From the NCBI GenBank assembly GCA_026126165.1, contig JAHCJR010000006.1, forward strand, positions 1-64,000: a stretch of 64,000 nucleotides of DNA, read 5' to 3'. A program made the position numbers and the translations under genes. The notes beneath the pieces are model-generated. The model did not search any database. It saw nothing but the letters and a program-made list of their open reading frames with translations, and had not been told where the DNA came from. The DNA is from Alphaproteobacteria bacterium (lineage in GTDB: Bacteria; Pseudomonadota; Alphaproteobacteria; Ferrovibrionales; Ferrovibrionaceae). Of the stretch, positions 19,884 through 27,575 are shown in pieces. Every line of letters starts with the position of its first letter. The first letter of the stretch is position 1.

Positions 19884-20212
19884 GGCGCCGGCCCGATCAG
19901 CCGCGCGGCGCGGGCGCCGAGTTCATCCGGCTCGCCGCTCACCAGCAGGGTCTTGTCGCGGTCGCTCTCGCCGGCCAGCAGGCGGAAGGCGCTCTTCGGC
20001 AGGTCGAGCCGGCGGGCCAGCAGCGCGATGACGGCGGCATTGGCGCGGCCCCGTTCGGGCGCGGCGCGCACCTTGACCGAAAGCCGCGTGCCGCCATCGG
20101 CTTCCGCCTTGAGGCCGGCAATGTCCTCGCGCGCCGCCTTCGGCGTCACCCGCAGGCGGAGTTCCAGGCCGCCCGGCCGGGCGCGGAAGGGAAGGGCGGG
20201 CGCCGTCGCCAT
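19880..20212 (-). CDS. yggU: DUF167 / YggU family protein
   Basis: Small protein (110 residues) with the DUF167 core: [42 protein letters not shown] and [14 protein letters not shown]. Its biochemical role is unknown. The start ATG 20212 overlaps the YggT stop (TGATG) and its stop overlaps the folD start (ATGA), so three genes are translationally linked. This order is common in alphaproteobacteria. Confidence 0.9.
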   Translation of the reverse strand: MATAPALPFRARPGGLELRLRVTPKAAREDIAGLKAEADGGTRLSVKVRAAPERGRANAAVIALLARRLDLPKSAFRLLAGESDRDKTLLVSGEPDELGARAARLIGPAP

Positions 20213-20490
20213 CAGACGAGATAGTACCAGATCGCCTGCTTCAGGAAGACGAGGCCGAGGATCAGCACCACCGGCGAGATGTCGATGCCGCCCATGTTCG
20301 GGATGAAACGGCGGAGCGGGCGCAGCGCCGGCTCGGTGATGCGGTAGAGAAAGTCGCCGATCATGTAGACGAAACGGTTGGAGGTGTTGATCACGTTGAA
20401 GGTGACCAGCCAGCTCAGGATGGCCGAGGCGATCAGGACCCAGATATAGAGGTCGATCACCAGCAGCAGGATATAGGGAATGGGATGCAT
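20212..20490 (-). CDS. yggT: YggT family membrane protein
   Basis: Protein of 92 residues with two hydrophobic segments ([20 protein letters not shown] and [19 protein letters not shown]) separated by a loop containing [19 protein letters not shown], the YggT signature. Family members have been linked to osmotic tolerance and to chloroplast/cell-division factors. ATG 20490 begins the first membrane segment; longer in-frame extension is not conserved in character. Confidence 0.92.
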   Translation of the reverse strand: MHPIPYILLLVIDLYIWVLIASAILSWLVTFNVINTSNRFVYMIGDFLYRITEPALRPLRRFIPNMGGIDISPVVLILGLVFLKQAIWYYLV

Positions 20491-20587
20491 GGGCCCCCGG
20501 ACCGCTCGACCGCGCCAAGACCCCCTAACTAGCCGGAGGCTTGGCCGATTGCAAGCGAGGGGCGGGCGCGCCGGGGGCGATTTCCCC

Positions 20588-20616
20588 TTGTAAGGCCGGG
20601 CGCTCTCGGCTAGAAG
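20588..20616 (+). promoter_or_regulatory. Probable promoter of tRNA-Ala
   Basis: TTGTAA (20588-20593), 17-bp spacer, TAGAAG (20611-20616), placed about 35 bp before the mature tRNA. It is a moderate match; its position supports it. Confidence 0.5.
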
Positions 20617-20650
20617 GTCGCGCCAGACCGGGCCGACCAGGCCCACCGGC

Positions 20651-20726
20651 GGGGCTGTAGCTCAGATGGGAGAGCGCCTCGTTCGCAATGAGGAGGTCAG
20701 GGGTTCGATTCCCCTCAGCTCCACCA
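20651..20726 (+). tRNA. tRNA-Ala (anticodon CGC)
   Basis: A full cloverleaf folds: acceptor GGGGCTG with CAGCTCC, D arm GCTC/GAGC, anticodon stem CCTCG/TGAGG with loop TTCGCAA, and T arm AGGGG-TTCGATT-CCCCT. CCA is encoded. The anticodon CGC reads GCG alanine codons, which are frequent in this GC-rich sequence. Length is 76 nt. Confidence 0.97.
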
Positions 20727-20841
20727 AGCCCGCCCCCTGGTCGGTATCTCACGGAATCGTCACCGTTCCCGCCGCCTTTTCGCCCTTATCCTGCGCCAGG
20801 CTTTTCCTGTCGCGACGGTACCTGCCGTCGCCCCGCAACCC

Positions 20842-21486
20842 ATGGATGAAATCATGCGTCTCCCCCCCGAACGCGCCCGACTTCCCCGCCGCCACGTGAT
20901 CGTCTCCGCCCTCGCCCTCTCGCTGGCCGGCGGCATCGCCCTTTCCGCCGCCCGGGCGGCCTTCGCCGCCGATACCGCGCCGGCCTACGTGCAGACCATG
21001 GGCGAGCGCGCGCTCGCCATCCTGACCGCCGATATCCCGCAGGCCGAGCGGATCGAGGGCATGGCGGCGCTGTTCCGCGAGGGTCTCGATCTCAAGATCA
21101 TCGCCCGCTTCGCCCTCGGCCAGCACTGGCACGCGGCGACGCCCGAGCAGCGCGCCGAATACGAGCAGACGTTCGGCCGCGTCATGGTCGGCCATTATGC
21201 AAGGCTCTGGGCACAGGAGCGGGCGAAGAGCTTCCGCATCACCGGCGCGCAGGTGCTGGGCGAGCGCGACACGCTGGTCAACACGGAAGTCGTTCGCGAG
21301 AACAAGCCGGCGCTGCGCTTCGGCTGGCGCGTCCGCCGGGCCGACGAGGGCTTCCGCATCGTCGATCTGATGGTGGACGGCATCAGCATGCTGATCACCC
21401 AGCGCGACGATTTCAACGCGGCGGTCCGCCAGCGCGGCGTCGACGGCCTGATCGCCCAGCTTCGCCAGCGCGAGGCGCAACTCTGA
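20842..21486 (+). CDS. MlaC/Ttg2D-family periplasmic phospholipid-binding protein
   Basis: Exported protein of 214 residues. An Arg-rich start and a hydrophobic stretch (VIVSALALSLAGGIALSAAR) end at AAFAADT, a likely signal peptide. The mature part has MlaC features: LKIIARFALGQHW, TPEQRAEYEQTFGRVMVGHY, and FRIVDLMVDGISMLITQRDDF. MlaC shuttles phospholipid between outer and inner membranes; HpnM, a hopanoid-associated relative, is an alternative. No other mla or hpn genes are nearby. ATG 20842 or 20854 could be the start; neither has a strong ribosome site. Confidence 0.87.
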   Translation: MDEIMRLPPERARLPRRHVIVSALALSLAGGIALSAARAAFAADTAPAYVQTMGERALAILTADIPQAERIEGMAALFREGLDLKIIARFALGQHWHAATPEQRAEYEQTFGRVMVGHYARLWAQERAKSFRITGAQVLGERDTLVNTEVVRENKPALRFGWRVRRADEGFRIVDLMVDGISMLITQRDDFNAAVRQRGVDGLIAQLRQREAQL

Positions 21487-21576
21487 TCGCGGCGGCGCCG
21501 GCGCGCCCTTGCGCCGTCCGCCGCGAGCCGCCATCATCCGCCGCCTGAAACGGCAGCGCGCGGAGGAGGCGCCCCC

Positions 21577-21921
21577 ATGCCGGCGAAGAAGAACCCGCTT
21601 GGCCTGAACCGGCTGCAGCTCAAGACCCTGACCCTGTTCCAGGCCCTGGCGCGCCTGCCCGGCGCGGCGGAGCCGGACGGGGAGGGCGGCGCCAGGATCC
21701 ATAGCCTGCCCCACGCCCATGGCGACCATTTCCATCTCGGGCCCCATGTGGTGATGGGCGCCGATGCCACCGGCCTCGCCAATCAGGCGGTCTGGGTGGC
21801 GCTGGCCCGCAAGGGCCTGATCGCGGAGGCGGCCTTCCCCATGCAGCTCCGCCTTACGGCGGCGGGTGCTGCTTACGAGACCGGTCTTGCCGGCGAGATC
21901 CTGCATGGCGGGGATCACTGA
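21577..21921 (+). CDS. Conserved alphaproteobacterial hypothetical protein
   Basis: Protein of 114 residues starting MPAKKNPLGLNRLQLKTLTL, with a His-rich middle (HSLPHAHGDHFHLGPHVV) and a C-terminal part reminiscent of a small winged-helix (VALARKGLIAEAAFPMQLRLTAAG). I recall similar proteins in other alphaproteobacteria but no function. The His cluster could bind metal; that is a guess. The last 68 bp overlap the 3' end of the convergent membrane protein gene. Confidence 0.7.
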   Translation: MPAKKNPLGLNRLQLKTLTLFQALARLPGAAEPDGEGGARIHSLPHAHGDHFHLGPHVVMGADATGLANQAVWVALARKGLIAEAAFPMQLRLTAAGAAYETGLAGEILHGGDH

Positions 21922-22609
21922 GGCGCGATGGACCGAGCCGCCGCCAGGCGGCATAGAGATAGATCAGCAGGAAAAGCGCGTAGAGATATTCGATCGTCTC
22001 GCTTTCCCGGATATCGAAGGGATGTGGCGTGGCGATCCCGGCGAACTTCTGCAGGTAGGGCGGGATCGAGAGCAGCAGCACGAGGAGCGCCGTCGGCAGG
22101 CAGCGCCGGTCGGGCCAGAGCCAGCCGCGCCAGTCGCCCCACCCATAGCCCCCGCGTGGCGCCAGGAACAGCGGCACCACGACGCCGCCCAGCAGCACGA
22201 AGGCTTTGAGCAGCGCGCGCGGCTTCTGGTCGAGCCAGCTCGACATGTTGTGCAGGTTGGTCTCGCCCTGGTCGTTGAGGCGCTGGATCGCCTCCGGCGT
22301 CGCCCAGCCGAAGAGATGCTGGCCCCAGCTCAGCTCCTCGCCGGCGAAATAGACGCAGCCCAGCCCGACCAGCAGGAACCAGCGCCCGGCCCAGGGGGAG
22401 GGCAGCTCCCGCCTTCGCGCGAACAGCGCCAGCGCCAGCAGGGTGGCGGGCAGCAGCAGCGCCGGCGTCGCCAGCTCGACCAGGCCCAGCTCCGGTTCGA
22501 TCCAGCGCCGGTAGAAGTCGGCATCGGCGGCGCGCAACGCATATTGCAGCAGCGGCATGACGGGCGGGAAGGCGAGCCAGAGCCAGGGGCTGATGCGCGC
22601 CGCGCTCAC
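21854..22609 (-). CDS. Multi-pass membrane protein, unknown
   Basis: Protein of 251 residues with about six hydrophobic segments and a conserved-looking loop (YFAGEELSWGQHLFGW, then RLNDQGETNLHNMSSWLDQK) seen in a family of uncharacterised inner-membrane proteins. The start ATG 22609 overlaps the stop of the L,D-transpeptidase gene, so the pair is coupled and may act together at the envelope. The C-terminal 20-25 residues (Arg-rich, non-membrane) are encoded in the overlap with the convergent gene. Confidence 0.75.
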   Translation of the reverse strand: MSAARISPWLWLAFPPVMPLLQYALRAADADFYRRWIEPELGLVELATPALLLPATLLALALFARRRELPSPWAGRWFLLVGLGCVYFAGEELSWGQHLFGWATPEAIQRLNDQGETNLHNMSSWLDQKPRALLKAFVLLGGVVVPLFLAPRGGYGWGDWRGWLWPDRRCLPTALLVLLLSIPPYLQKFAGIATPHPFDIRESETIEYLYALFLLIYLYAAWRRLGPSRLSDPRHAGSRRQDRSRKQHPPP

Positions 22610-23112
22610 GCCGGTGGCTCCACCAACAGGCTGTCGGCGGGATCGACTTGCGCCAGCAGCCAGAGCAGATGCGCGCGCTCCAGCGCGACGCAGCCCTCGG
22701 TCGGCGCATAGGCATCGCGCGCCAGATGCAGGAAGATCGCCGAGCCGAGGCGGGGCACCGGCGGATCGTCGTTATGGCCGAGCACGACGATCAGATCGTA
22801 GAGATGGTCGGGGCGCCAAAGCCGTTCCGCGCTGGAGCCGTGGGGCAGACGGACCGGGCGGTTGTAGTTCGCGCCGTCCGCCGGGTCGTCGCACCAGCCA
22901 TCGTCGGGCGCGATGGCCCGGACGGGAAGCCGGGTCGCCGGCCGCGCCATGCGGTCGGCGCGGTAGAGCAGGCGGCGGAGCGGGAAACGGCCCGTCGGCG
23001 TCGCCCCGTCGCCCTCGCGCTTGTCCGCCCGCCTGCCGCCACGCCCCAGCGCGCAGGGCAGGCGTGCACCCGCCGCCTCGAACCAGCCATCGGCGGTGAC
23101 TTTGAGAATCAT
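22606..23112 (-). CDS. L,D-transpeptidase (YkuD) family protein
   Basis: Protein of 168 residues with the YkuD catalytic region GSAIFLHLARDAYAPTEGCVAL, in which His and Cys are the active-site pair, and earlier LYDLIVVLGHNDDPP. Such enzymes form or edit 3-3 peptidoglycan cross-links or anchor proteins to peptidoglycan. No signal peptide is seen at ATG 23112 (MILKVTADGWFEAAG). This is typical of the short, apparently unexported subgroup that begins directly with the catalytic domain. Confidence 0.85.
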   Translation of the reverse strand: MILKVTADGWFEAAGARLPCALGRGGRRADKREGDGATPTGRFPLRRLLYRADRMARPATRLPVRAIAPDDGWCDDPADGANYNRPVRLPHGSSAERLWRPDHLYDLIVVLGHNDDPPVPRLGSAIFLHLARDAYAPTEGCVALERAHLLWLLAQVDPADSLLVEPPA

Positions 23113-23164
23113 GGGGCACAGTCTAGAGTTCGCCACCATCGGCGGGCAACGCGAAGCGAGGGTC

Positions 23165-23734
23165 ATGAAGCTCAATCTCGGCTGCGGCAACAATCGCAAG
23201 GAAGGCTACGTCAACGTGGACCGCGAGGCGGCCTGCGCGCCCGACCAGGTGGTGGATCTCGAGGCCACGCCCTGGCCCTGGCCGGACAATTCGGCGGAAG
23301 AAGTGCTGATGAGCCACGTGCTCGAACATCTCGGCCGCGACGTGCAGAGCTACTTCGCCATCATGCGCGAACTCTGGCGCGTCTGCCGGCCGGGCGCGCT
23401 GGTGCGCATCGTCGTGCCGCATCCGCGCCATGACAGTTTTCTCAACGACCCGACCCATGTGCGCCCGATCACGCCGGAAGGGCTCGAACTTTTCAGCCAG
23501 GCGAAGAACCGCGAATGGGCAGGGAAAGGCATCGCCAATTCCCCGCTCGGCCTCTATCTCGGCATCGACTTCGCCATCGAGAGCGCCGACATGGTGCCGG
23601 CGGAACCCTGGCGCACGCGCTTCGCCCGGCGCGAGATCGACGCAGGCAAGCTGATGGAGGCGGCGCGGCAGTTCAACAACGTGATCCAGGAGATCGCGAT
23701 CACCTTGCGCGCGGTGAAGGCGGCGGACGGATGA
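23165..23734 (+). CDS. Class I SAM-dependent methyltransferase
   Basis: Protein of 189 residues with a SAM-binding start MKLNLGCGNNRKEGYVNVD, acidic residue at VVDLEATPWPWPDNSAEEVL, and ELWRVCRPGALVRIVVPHPR. It resembles the small methyltransferases found with glycosyltransferases in surface-glycan loci. ATG 23165 is preceded by a GAGGG ribosome site. The stop overlaps the start of the next gene (ATGA), so the two probably work in one pathway. Confidence 0.88.
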   Translation: MKLNLGCGNNRKEGYVNVDREAACAPDQVVDLEATPWPWPDNSAEEVLMSHVLEHLGRDVQSYFAIMRELWRVCRPGALVRIVVPHPRHDSFLNDPTHVRPITPEGLELFSQAKNREWAGKGIANSPLGLYLGIDFAIESADMVPAEPWRTRFARREIDAGKLMEAARQFNNVIQEIAITLRAVKAADG

Positions 23735-24966
23735 GCGGTCCCCTGACGCTCACCCCGCTGCTCGAATTCGAGGCGGCGGCGCCCTTCCGCTTCCGCCAGC
23801 CCAACGCCGGGCCCGAGAGCGAGCAGGCGGGAGAGGCGCGCGAGCGCTATCTCACCTCGTCGGAGCCCTTCGCCAACCAGGTGCTGCTCGGCAATCCGCA
23901 GGTCTTTCGCGTGCTGAAAGCCCGCGCCAGCCTGCCCTGCCTCGCGCGGGAGAGATGGGCCGATACGGATTATCGCGGCCGCAAGGTGCTGTTCCTGCTG
24001 CCGGGAGAGGCGCTGGGCGAGAATGCCGCCATCGCGCTTTTCCTTTCCGCCTTCATCGCGGCGAAGCGGCCGCAGGCGGTCGGCGTCTTCTGCGCGCGCT
24101 CCTGTTCCGACATCTTCCTGCGCGATCCGCGCATCCGCGTCTTCCCGCTCTGGATCGGCCGGCGCGAGATCCGGCGCTGGAATCTTCTCGTCGATCTCGG
24201 CCAGCTCGAGAGCCGGCGCAGCATCGATACCTGGCCGGTGGACATGGAAGGCGAACTGCTCGCGGCCTTCGGCGGCATCGCGGCCGACGAGGCGCGCTAC
24301 CCTTCCGCCGCGCGGGCCATGACGCCGAAGACGGCGCGGCCCGCCATCGGCCTTTTTCCCATCGCCTCCTCGCCGCTGCGCACCCTGCCGCCATCGGTCG
24401 GCCTCGCGCTGGCGGAAGGACTGGCGGCGGCGGGCGATGTCACCATGGTGCTCAATGCCGGCCAGCGCCAGGGGCAGCTTTATCGTGCGGCGCTGCAAGG
24501 CCGGCTCCCGCCTTCGGTGCGCATCGTCGAGCAGTTCGAGAGCATCGGCGCGCTGATGCAGGCGATCGACGGGTTCGATTTCGCCGTCTTTGCCGATTCC
24601 GGCCCATCGCATCTCGCCAAGCTGATGGCGGTGCCGGGCGTCAGCGTCTATTCCTCCGCCCCGGCCGACGTGCTGCAGGGCCGCTTCCGCAACCTCGCCG
24701 CCTGGACCATCCCCTTTGCGGGGCCGCATTGCCACGCGCCCTGCGGCCTTGCCAAGCTGCGCAAGGATGCGGCGGGGCGCGTCGGCTGCATGGGCTCGCT
24801 CGGCCTGCCGCTGGACGCGCTGCCGCGGTTGGCCGGACGCGGCGACGCGGCGGAAGTGGACCGGCTGCAGCGCGAGCCGGTGCCCTGTCTCGCCGCCCTC
24901 GCCGCCGCGCCCGGGGCGCTGGTTTCCTTCGTCCGCGCTTGCCTCAGAAACTCTTGGTCAGGGTGA
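23731..24966 (+). CDS. Glycosyltransferase family 9-like protein
   Basis: Protein of 411 residues with a two-domain GT-B layout. The C-terminal half has FDFAVFADSGPSHLAKLMAV and GVSVYSSAPADVLQGRF, matching the donor-site region of heptosyltransferase-like GT9 proteins. A Cys-rich segment (GPHCHAPCGLAK, then GCMGS) follows and is unusual for GT9. Coupled to the upstream methyltransferase by an ATGA overlap; a surface-glycan role is inferred. Its last 23 bp overlap the convergent TorF-like gene. Confidence 0.75.
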   Translation: MSGPLTLTPLLEFEAAAPFRFRQPNAGPESEQAGEARERYLTSSEPFANQVLLGNPQVFRVLKARASLPCLARERWADTDYRGRKVLFLLPGEALGENAAIALFLSAFIAAKRPQAVGVFCARSCSDIFLRDPRIRVFPLWIGRREIRRWNLLVDLGQLESRRSIDTWPVDMEGELLAAFGGIAADEARYPSAARAMTPKTARPAIGLFPIASSPLRTLPPSVGLALAEGLAAAGDVTMVLNAGQRQGQLYRAALQGRLPPSVRIVEQFESIGALMQAIDGFDFAVFADSGPSHLAKLMAVPGVSVYSSAPADVLQGRFRNLAAWTIPFAGPHCHAPCGLAKLRKDAAGRVGCMGSLGLPLDALPRLAGRGDAAEVDRLQREPVPCLAALAAAPGALVSFVRACLRNSWSG

Positions 24967-25726
24967 CGACGCCGCGCGACTGGCAGAGCTTGGTGCCGCC
25001 GAAACATTCCGACTTGCTCAGGTTCGTGTCCTGCCAGGCGGCAGTGAGCGAAAGGTCCCAGGGAACATAGCTCAACGTGACCCCGGCGCTCCATTCGTTG
25101 TAGTCGCGGGCGCCGAACTTCGAATTGTCCTGGATCCATTGCCGGCCGAAGCGGCCATTGAGCGAGACTTCGTATTTTTCCAGGCCGAGCGGGACGGGAA
25201 TGGTGAGCGTGCCATAGAGATAGCTGGCATCGCCGGTGGATGCGAAGAAGTCGGGCGAATAGCGATAGCCAACACCCGGCGTGAGCCAGGGCGTGGCGAG
25301 GCCGGCCCAGGCGCCGAACTCGACGAAGTTGAAGTCGCGGCTCGCCTTGGATTTCGGATAGAGGTAGTAGATCACGCTGGCGTCGTATTCGAGGCCGAGC
25401 TTTTCCGTCAGCACGAAGGTGCCGCGCGCGCCCAGGGTGGCGTCGAGTTCGAGGCTCGCATTCTCGCTGCCGCCGGTCTTGAAATCGACGTTGGAGCCCC
25501 ACAGGCTGACATAGGGGCTGAACTTCTCCGACAGGGCATAGCCGACTTCGAGACTGCCCTGCACGGTTGGGTCGTTGTCGGTCTGCGAGATGCCCCGATA
25601 GACATAGTCCGAGCCGAAAGTCACCGTGCCGGCGAGGCTCAAGGGATCGTCGTCTGCGCGGACGGGGCCGACGAGTGTGAGACTGCCCAGAAGCAGGGCG
25701 GTCGCTGCCATTCTCTTGGTCATCAT
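24944..25726 (-). CDS. TorF-family putative porin
   Basis: Outer-membrane beta-barrel protein of 260 residues. The signal peptide MMTKRMAATALLLGSLTLVG ends near VRADD. The mature part opens with the family block LSLAGTVTFGSDYVYRGISQ and ends in TLTKSF with the terminal aromatic residue typical of barrel insertion. Alternating hydrophobic strands run throughout. Function in the family is unproven. It has its own upstream gap of 150 bp, which holds the terminator of the next porin. Confidence 0.87.
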   Translation of the reverse strand: MMTKRMAATALLLGSLTLVGPVRADDDPLSLAGTVTFGSDYVYRGISQTDNDPTVQGSLEVGYALSEKFSPYVSLWGSNVDFKTGGSENASLELDATLGARGTFVLTEKLGLEYDASVIYYLYPKSKASRDFNFVEFGAWAGLATPWLTPGVGYRYSPDFFASTGDASYLYGTLTIPVPLGLEKYEVSLNGRFGRQWIQDNSKFGARDYNEWSAGVTLSYVPWDLSLTAAWQDTNLSKSECFGGTKLCQSRGVVTLTKSF

Positions 25727-25817
25727 GGGGGGTCCGATCTCCGTTCTGCGGGACTTGCAGCGCCTCGGTTGCGCTGCCTAGGCAGAACTGCAAGCCGCAT
25801 GCCGGAGAGGGTCGGAC

Positions 25818-25851
25818 AAAAAAAGATCGGCGCGGGGTTACCGCGCCGATC
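25818..25851 (-). terminator. Rho-independent terminator of porin 1
   Basis: Perfect 11-bp stem (GATCGGCGCGG / CCGCGCCGATC) with a 5-nt loop, followed on the minus strand by seven U residues. It lies 25 bp after the porin stop. Confidence 0.92.
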
Positions 25852-25876
25852 AGTCGATAGTCCAGTCTTGGGTTTA

Positions 25877-27142
25877 TTAGAAGGTCAGACGGGTACCCAG
25901 CAGGAACAGGTGGGCCTCGTTGTCACCCGACTTCGGCAGGGTGGCGCCGGGGCCCGACTTGCCGTCGAACTCGTTCCAGATATAGCCGCCGAAGAGCGCG
26001 ATGCCCGGGCCAAGCGTGTAGGCCGCGCCCACGCTGACCTGGTCGAAGCGATCGGTCCGCGAGCCGCCGCCATTGACCGGGACGCCTTCCTGACGGGCGA
26101 AGCCGTAGGTGGCGCCGACGATCCAGGGCCCGAAGGTGTAATCAACGCCAACCGTGAAGTCGTCGCGGTCGCCAATGAACGTGTTGATGCCATTGGGACC
26201 GAGATTGGCGAGGCCACGCCGCGTGGCAACAGCGGCCGTGAACGCGCCCAGGTTGTTGTTGATGTGCTTCCAGGCCGCGCCGACACGGAAGCCGGCCATG
26301 CCGACCTCGGCGCCCAGCGAGTAGCTGTCCGGATCCTTGCTGCTGTCGGAATTGACCGACGTGCCGTTGGCACGCAGCAGGTCCTCGCGATAGCCACGCT
26401 GATAGGCGGCGTGGAGGGCCACGCCGACCGGGCCGAAGGTGTTGATATAGTCAGCACCGACGGTCCAGACGTTGGAGACGTGGTTGAAGCCGTCCTTCTT
26501 GGAATTCAGGCCGACGCCAGTCTCGCCGAGGCCCGACTCGGTCGACTTGTCGTTCGGGCTGAAGGAGACCGAGCCGCGGAAGCCGAAGATGCGGGGCGTG
26601 TCGTAGATGATCTTGTCGTCGATATCATCGAGGATCATGATCGTGTTGGGACGGCCCTGGCCCACGAAGTTGTTGCCGGCGCGCTGGTCGCCGCCGAACG
26701 AGGCGAAGTGGGTGTTGGAGCCGATGCCGGTGATGTGGCCGACCGTGCCCTTGGCGACCTTGAGGCCCGAGCCCCAGTCTTCGCCGAGGATCACGCGACC
26801 CCAGTTGGCATGCTGGAAGTACAGGTAGGTGTTGTCGATCTGGTCCGCCGAGGTCTCGCCTTCCAGCTCCACCTGGACGCCGACACGCAGGCCGTTATTG
26901 AGCTGCGTCTCGCCGCTGAAGTGGATTTCCGACTCACGGCCGATGCCGTAATTGCGGATCTTGCCGATGCCGCGGCTGACCTTGTCTTCCTGATCGCCAA
27001 AGAGCACCTGGCCCTGGAAGTAGCCGCCGACGCGGATGCTGATCGGCTTCTCGGCGGGCTTCTTGTCCTGGGCCTGCGCTTCCGCGAGCGGAACCAGGCC
27101 AAGGGCAACGAGCGCCGTCGTTGCGAATAGAACGTTCTTCAT
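25877..27142 (-). CDS. Gram-negative porin, paralogue 1
   Basis: Outer-membrane general porin of 421 residues. Signal peptide MKNVLFATTALVALGLVPLA then EAQAQ; the mature N-terminus ISIRVGGYFQGQVLFGD and the block GRESEIHFSGET, then DNTYLYFQHANWGRVILGED, are typical of Rhodospirillales porins. It ends in LGTRLTF with the terminal Phe used for barrel assembly. Its own terminator and an isolated upstream region suggest it is monocistronic and highly expressed. It is closely related to the next gene (see findings). Confidence 0.93.
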   Translation of the reverse strand: MKNVLFATTALVALGLVPLAEAQAQDKKPAEKPISIRVGGYFQGQVLFGDQEDKVSRGIGKIRNYGIGRESEIHFSGETQLNNGLRVGVQVELEGETSADQIDNTYLYFQHANWGRVILGEDWGSGLKVAKGTVGHITGIGSNTHFASFGGDQRAGNNFVGQGRPNTIMILDDIDDKIIYDTPRIFGFRGSVSFSPNDKSTESGLGETGVGLNSKKDGFNHVSNVWTVGADYINTFGPVGVALHAAYQRGYREDLLRANGTSVNSDSSKDPDSYSLGAEVGMAGFRVGAAWKHINNNLGAFTAAVATRRGLANLGPNGINTFIGDRDDFTVGVDYTFGPWIVGATYGFARQEGVPVNGGGSRTDRFDQVSVGAAYTLGPGIALFGGYIWNEFDGKSGPGATLPKSGDNEAHLFLLGTRLTF

Positions 27143-27500
27143 TCGGTTGTTCTCCGTTACAGGCTTCGACTGGTTCTCTGCGGACGGGTAATGATCCCAG
27201 AGTCCATTCTTCTTCCGGTGGCGCTATGTCGCCCGAATGGCCTTGGAGGGTCAAGCCGGTAACGGGCACGTGAGATCAAATCGTCAGCCATGTGGCGGGC
27301 TGGACACAGTTTGGCCGGGTTTCCTGAACCCGGAGTTTCTCGCGGCTGTGGTTTATCGCGCTTTAGGCGAGTGATGCCGAAGCCCGGCCGGAACCGGAAA
27401 TCCTTGATACTTCAAGGTAATATATCGTTAACCCGGGATCGGGGCGGGGACCGGCGGCGCGAGGCCGGCGCCCGGCCGGCCCGGCAGGATATCGTCGGGC
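27143..27500 (-). promoter_or_regulatory. Upstream region of porin 1, no gene seen
   Basis: This stretch of about 360 bp carries no convincing gene. It holds the 5' region of porin 1 and a perfect inverted repeat CCTTGA-TACT-TCAAGG at 27402-27417, next to an AT-rich patch (TAATATATCGTTAAC). The repeat could be an operator. I could not pick a reliable -35/-10 pair. Confidence 0.4.
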
Positions 27501-27535
27501 AAAAAAGAAGGGGCGCGGTGTCGCCACCGCGCCCC
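27501..27535 (-). terminator. Rho-independent terminator of porin 2
   Basis: An 11-bp stem (27510-27520 with 27525-27535, GGGGCGCGGTG/CACCGCGCCCC) with a TCGC loop, followed on the minus strand by TTC and six U residues at 27501-27506. It lies 40 bp after the porin 2 stop. Confidence 0.9.
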
Positions 27536-27575
27536 GAAGTCGGGCCTGTAAGGGATATCAGCCGGAAGCCGGCCT

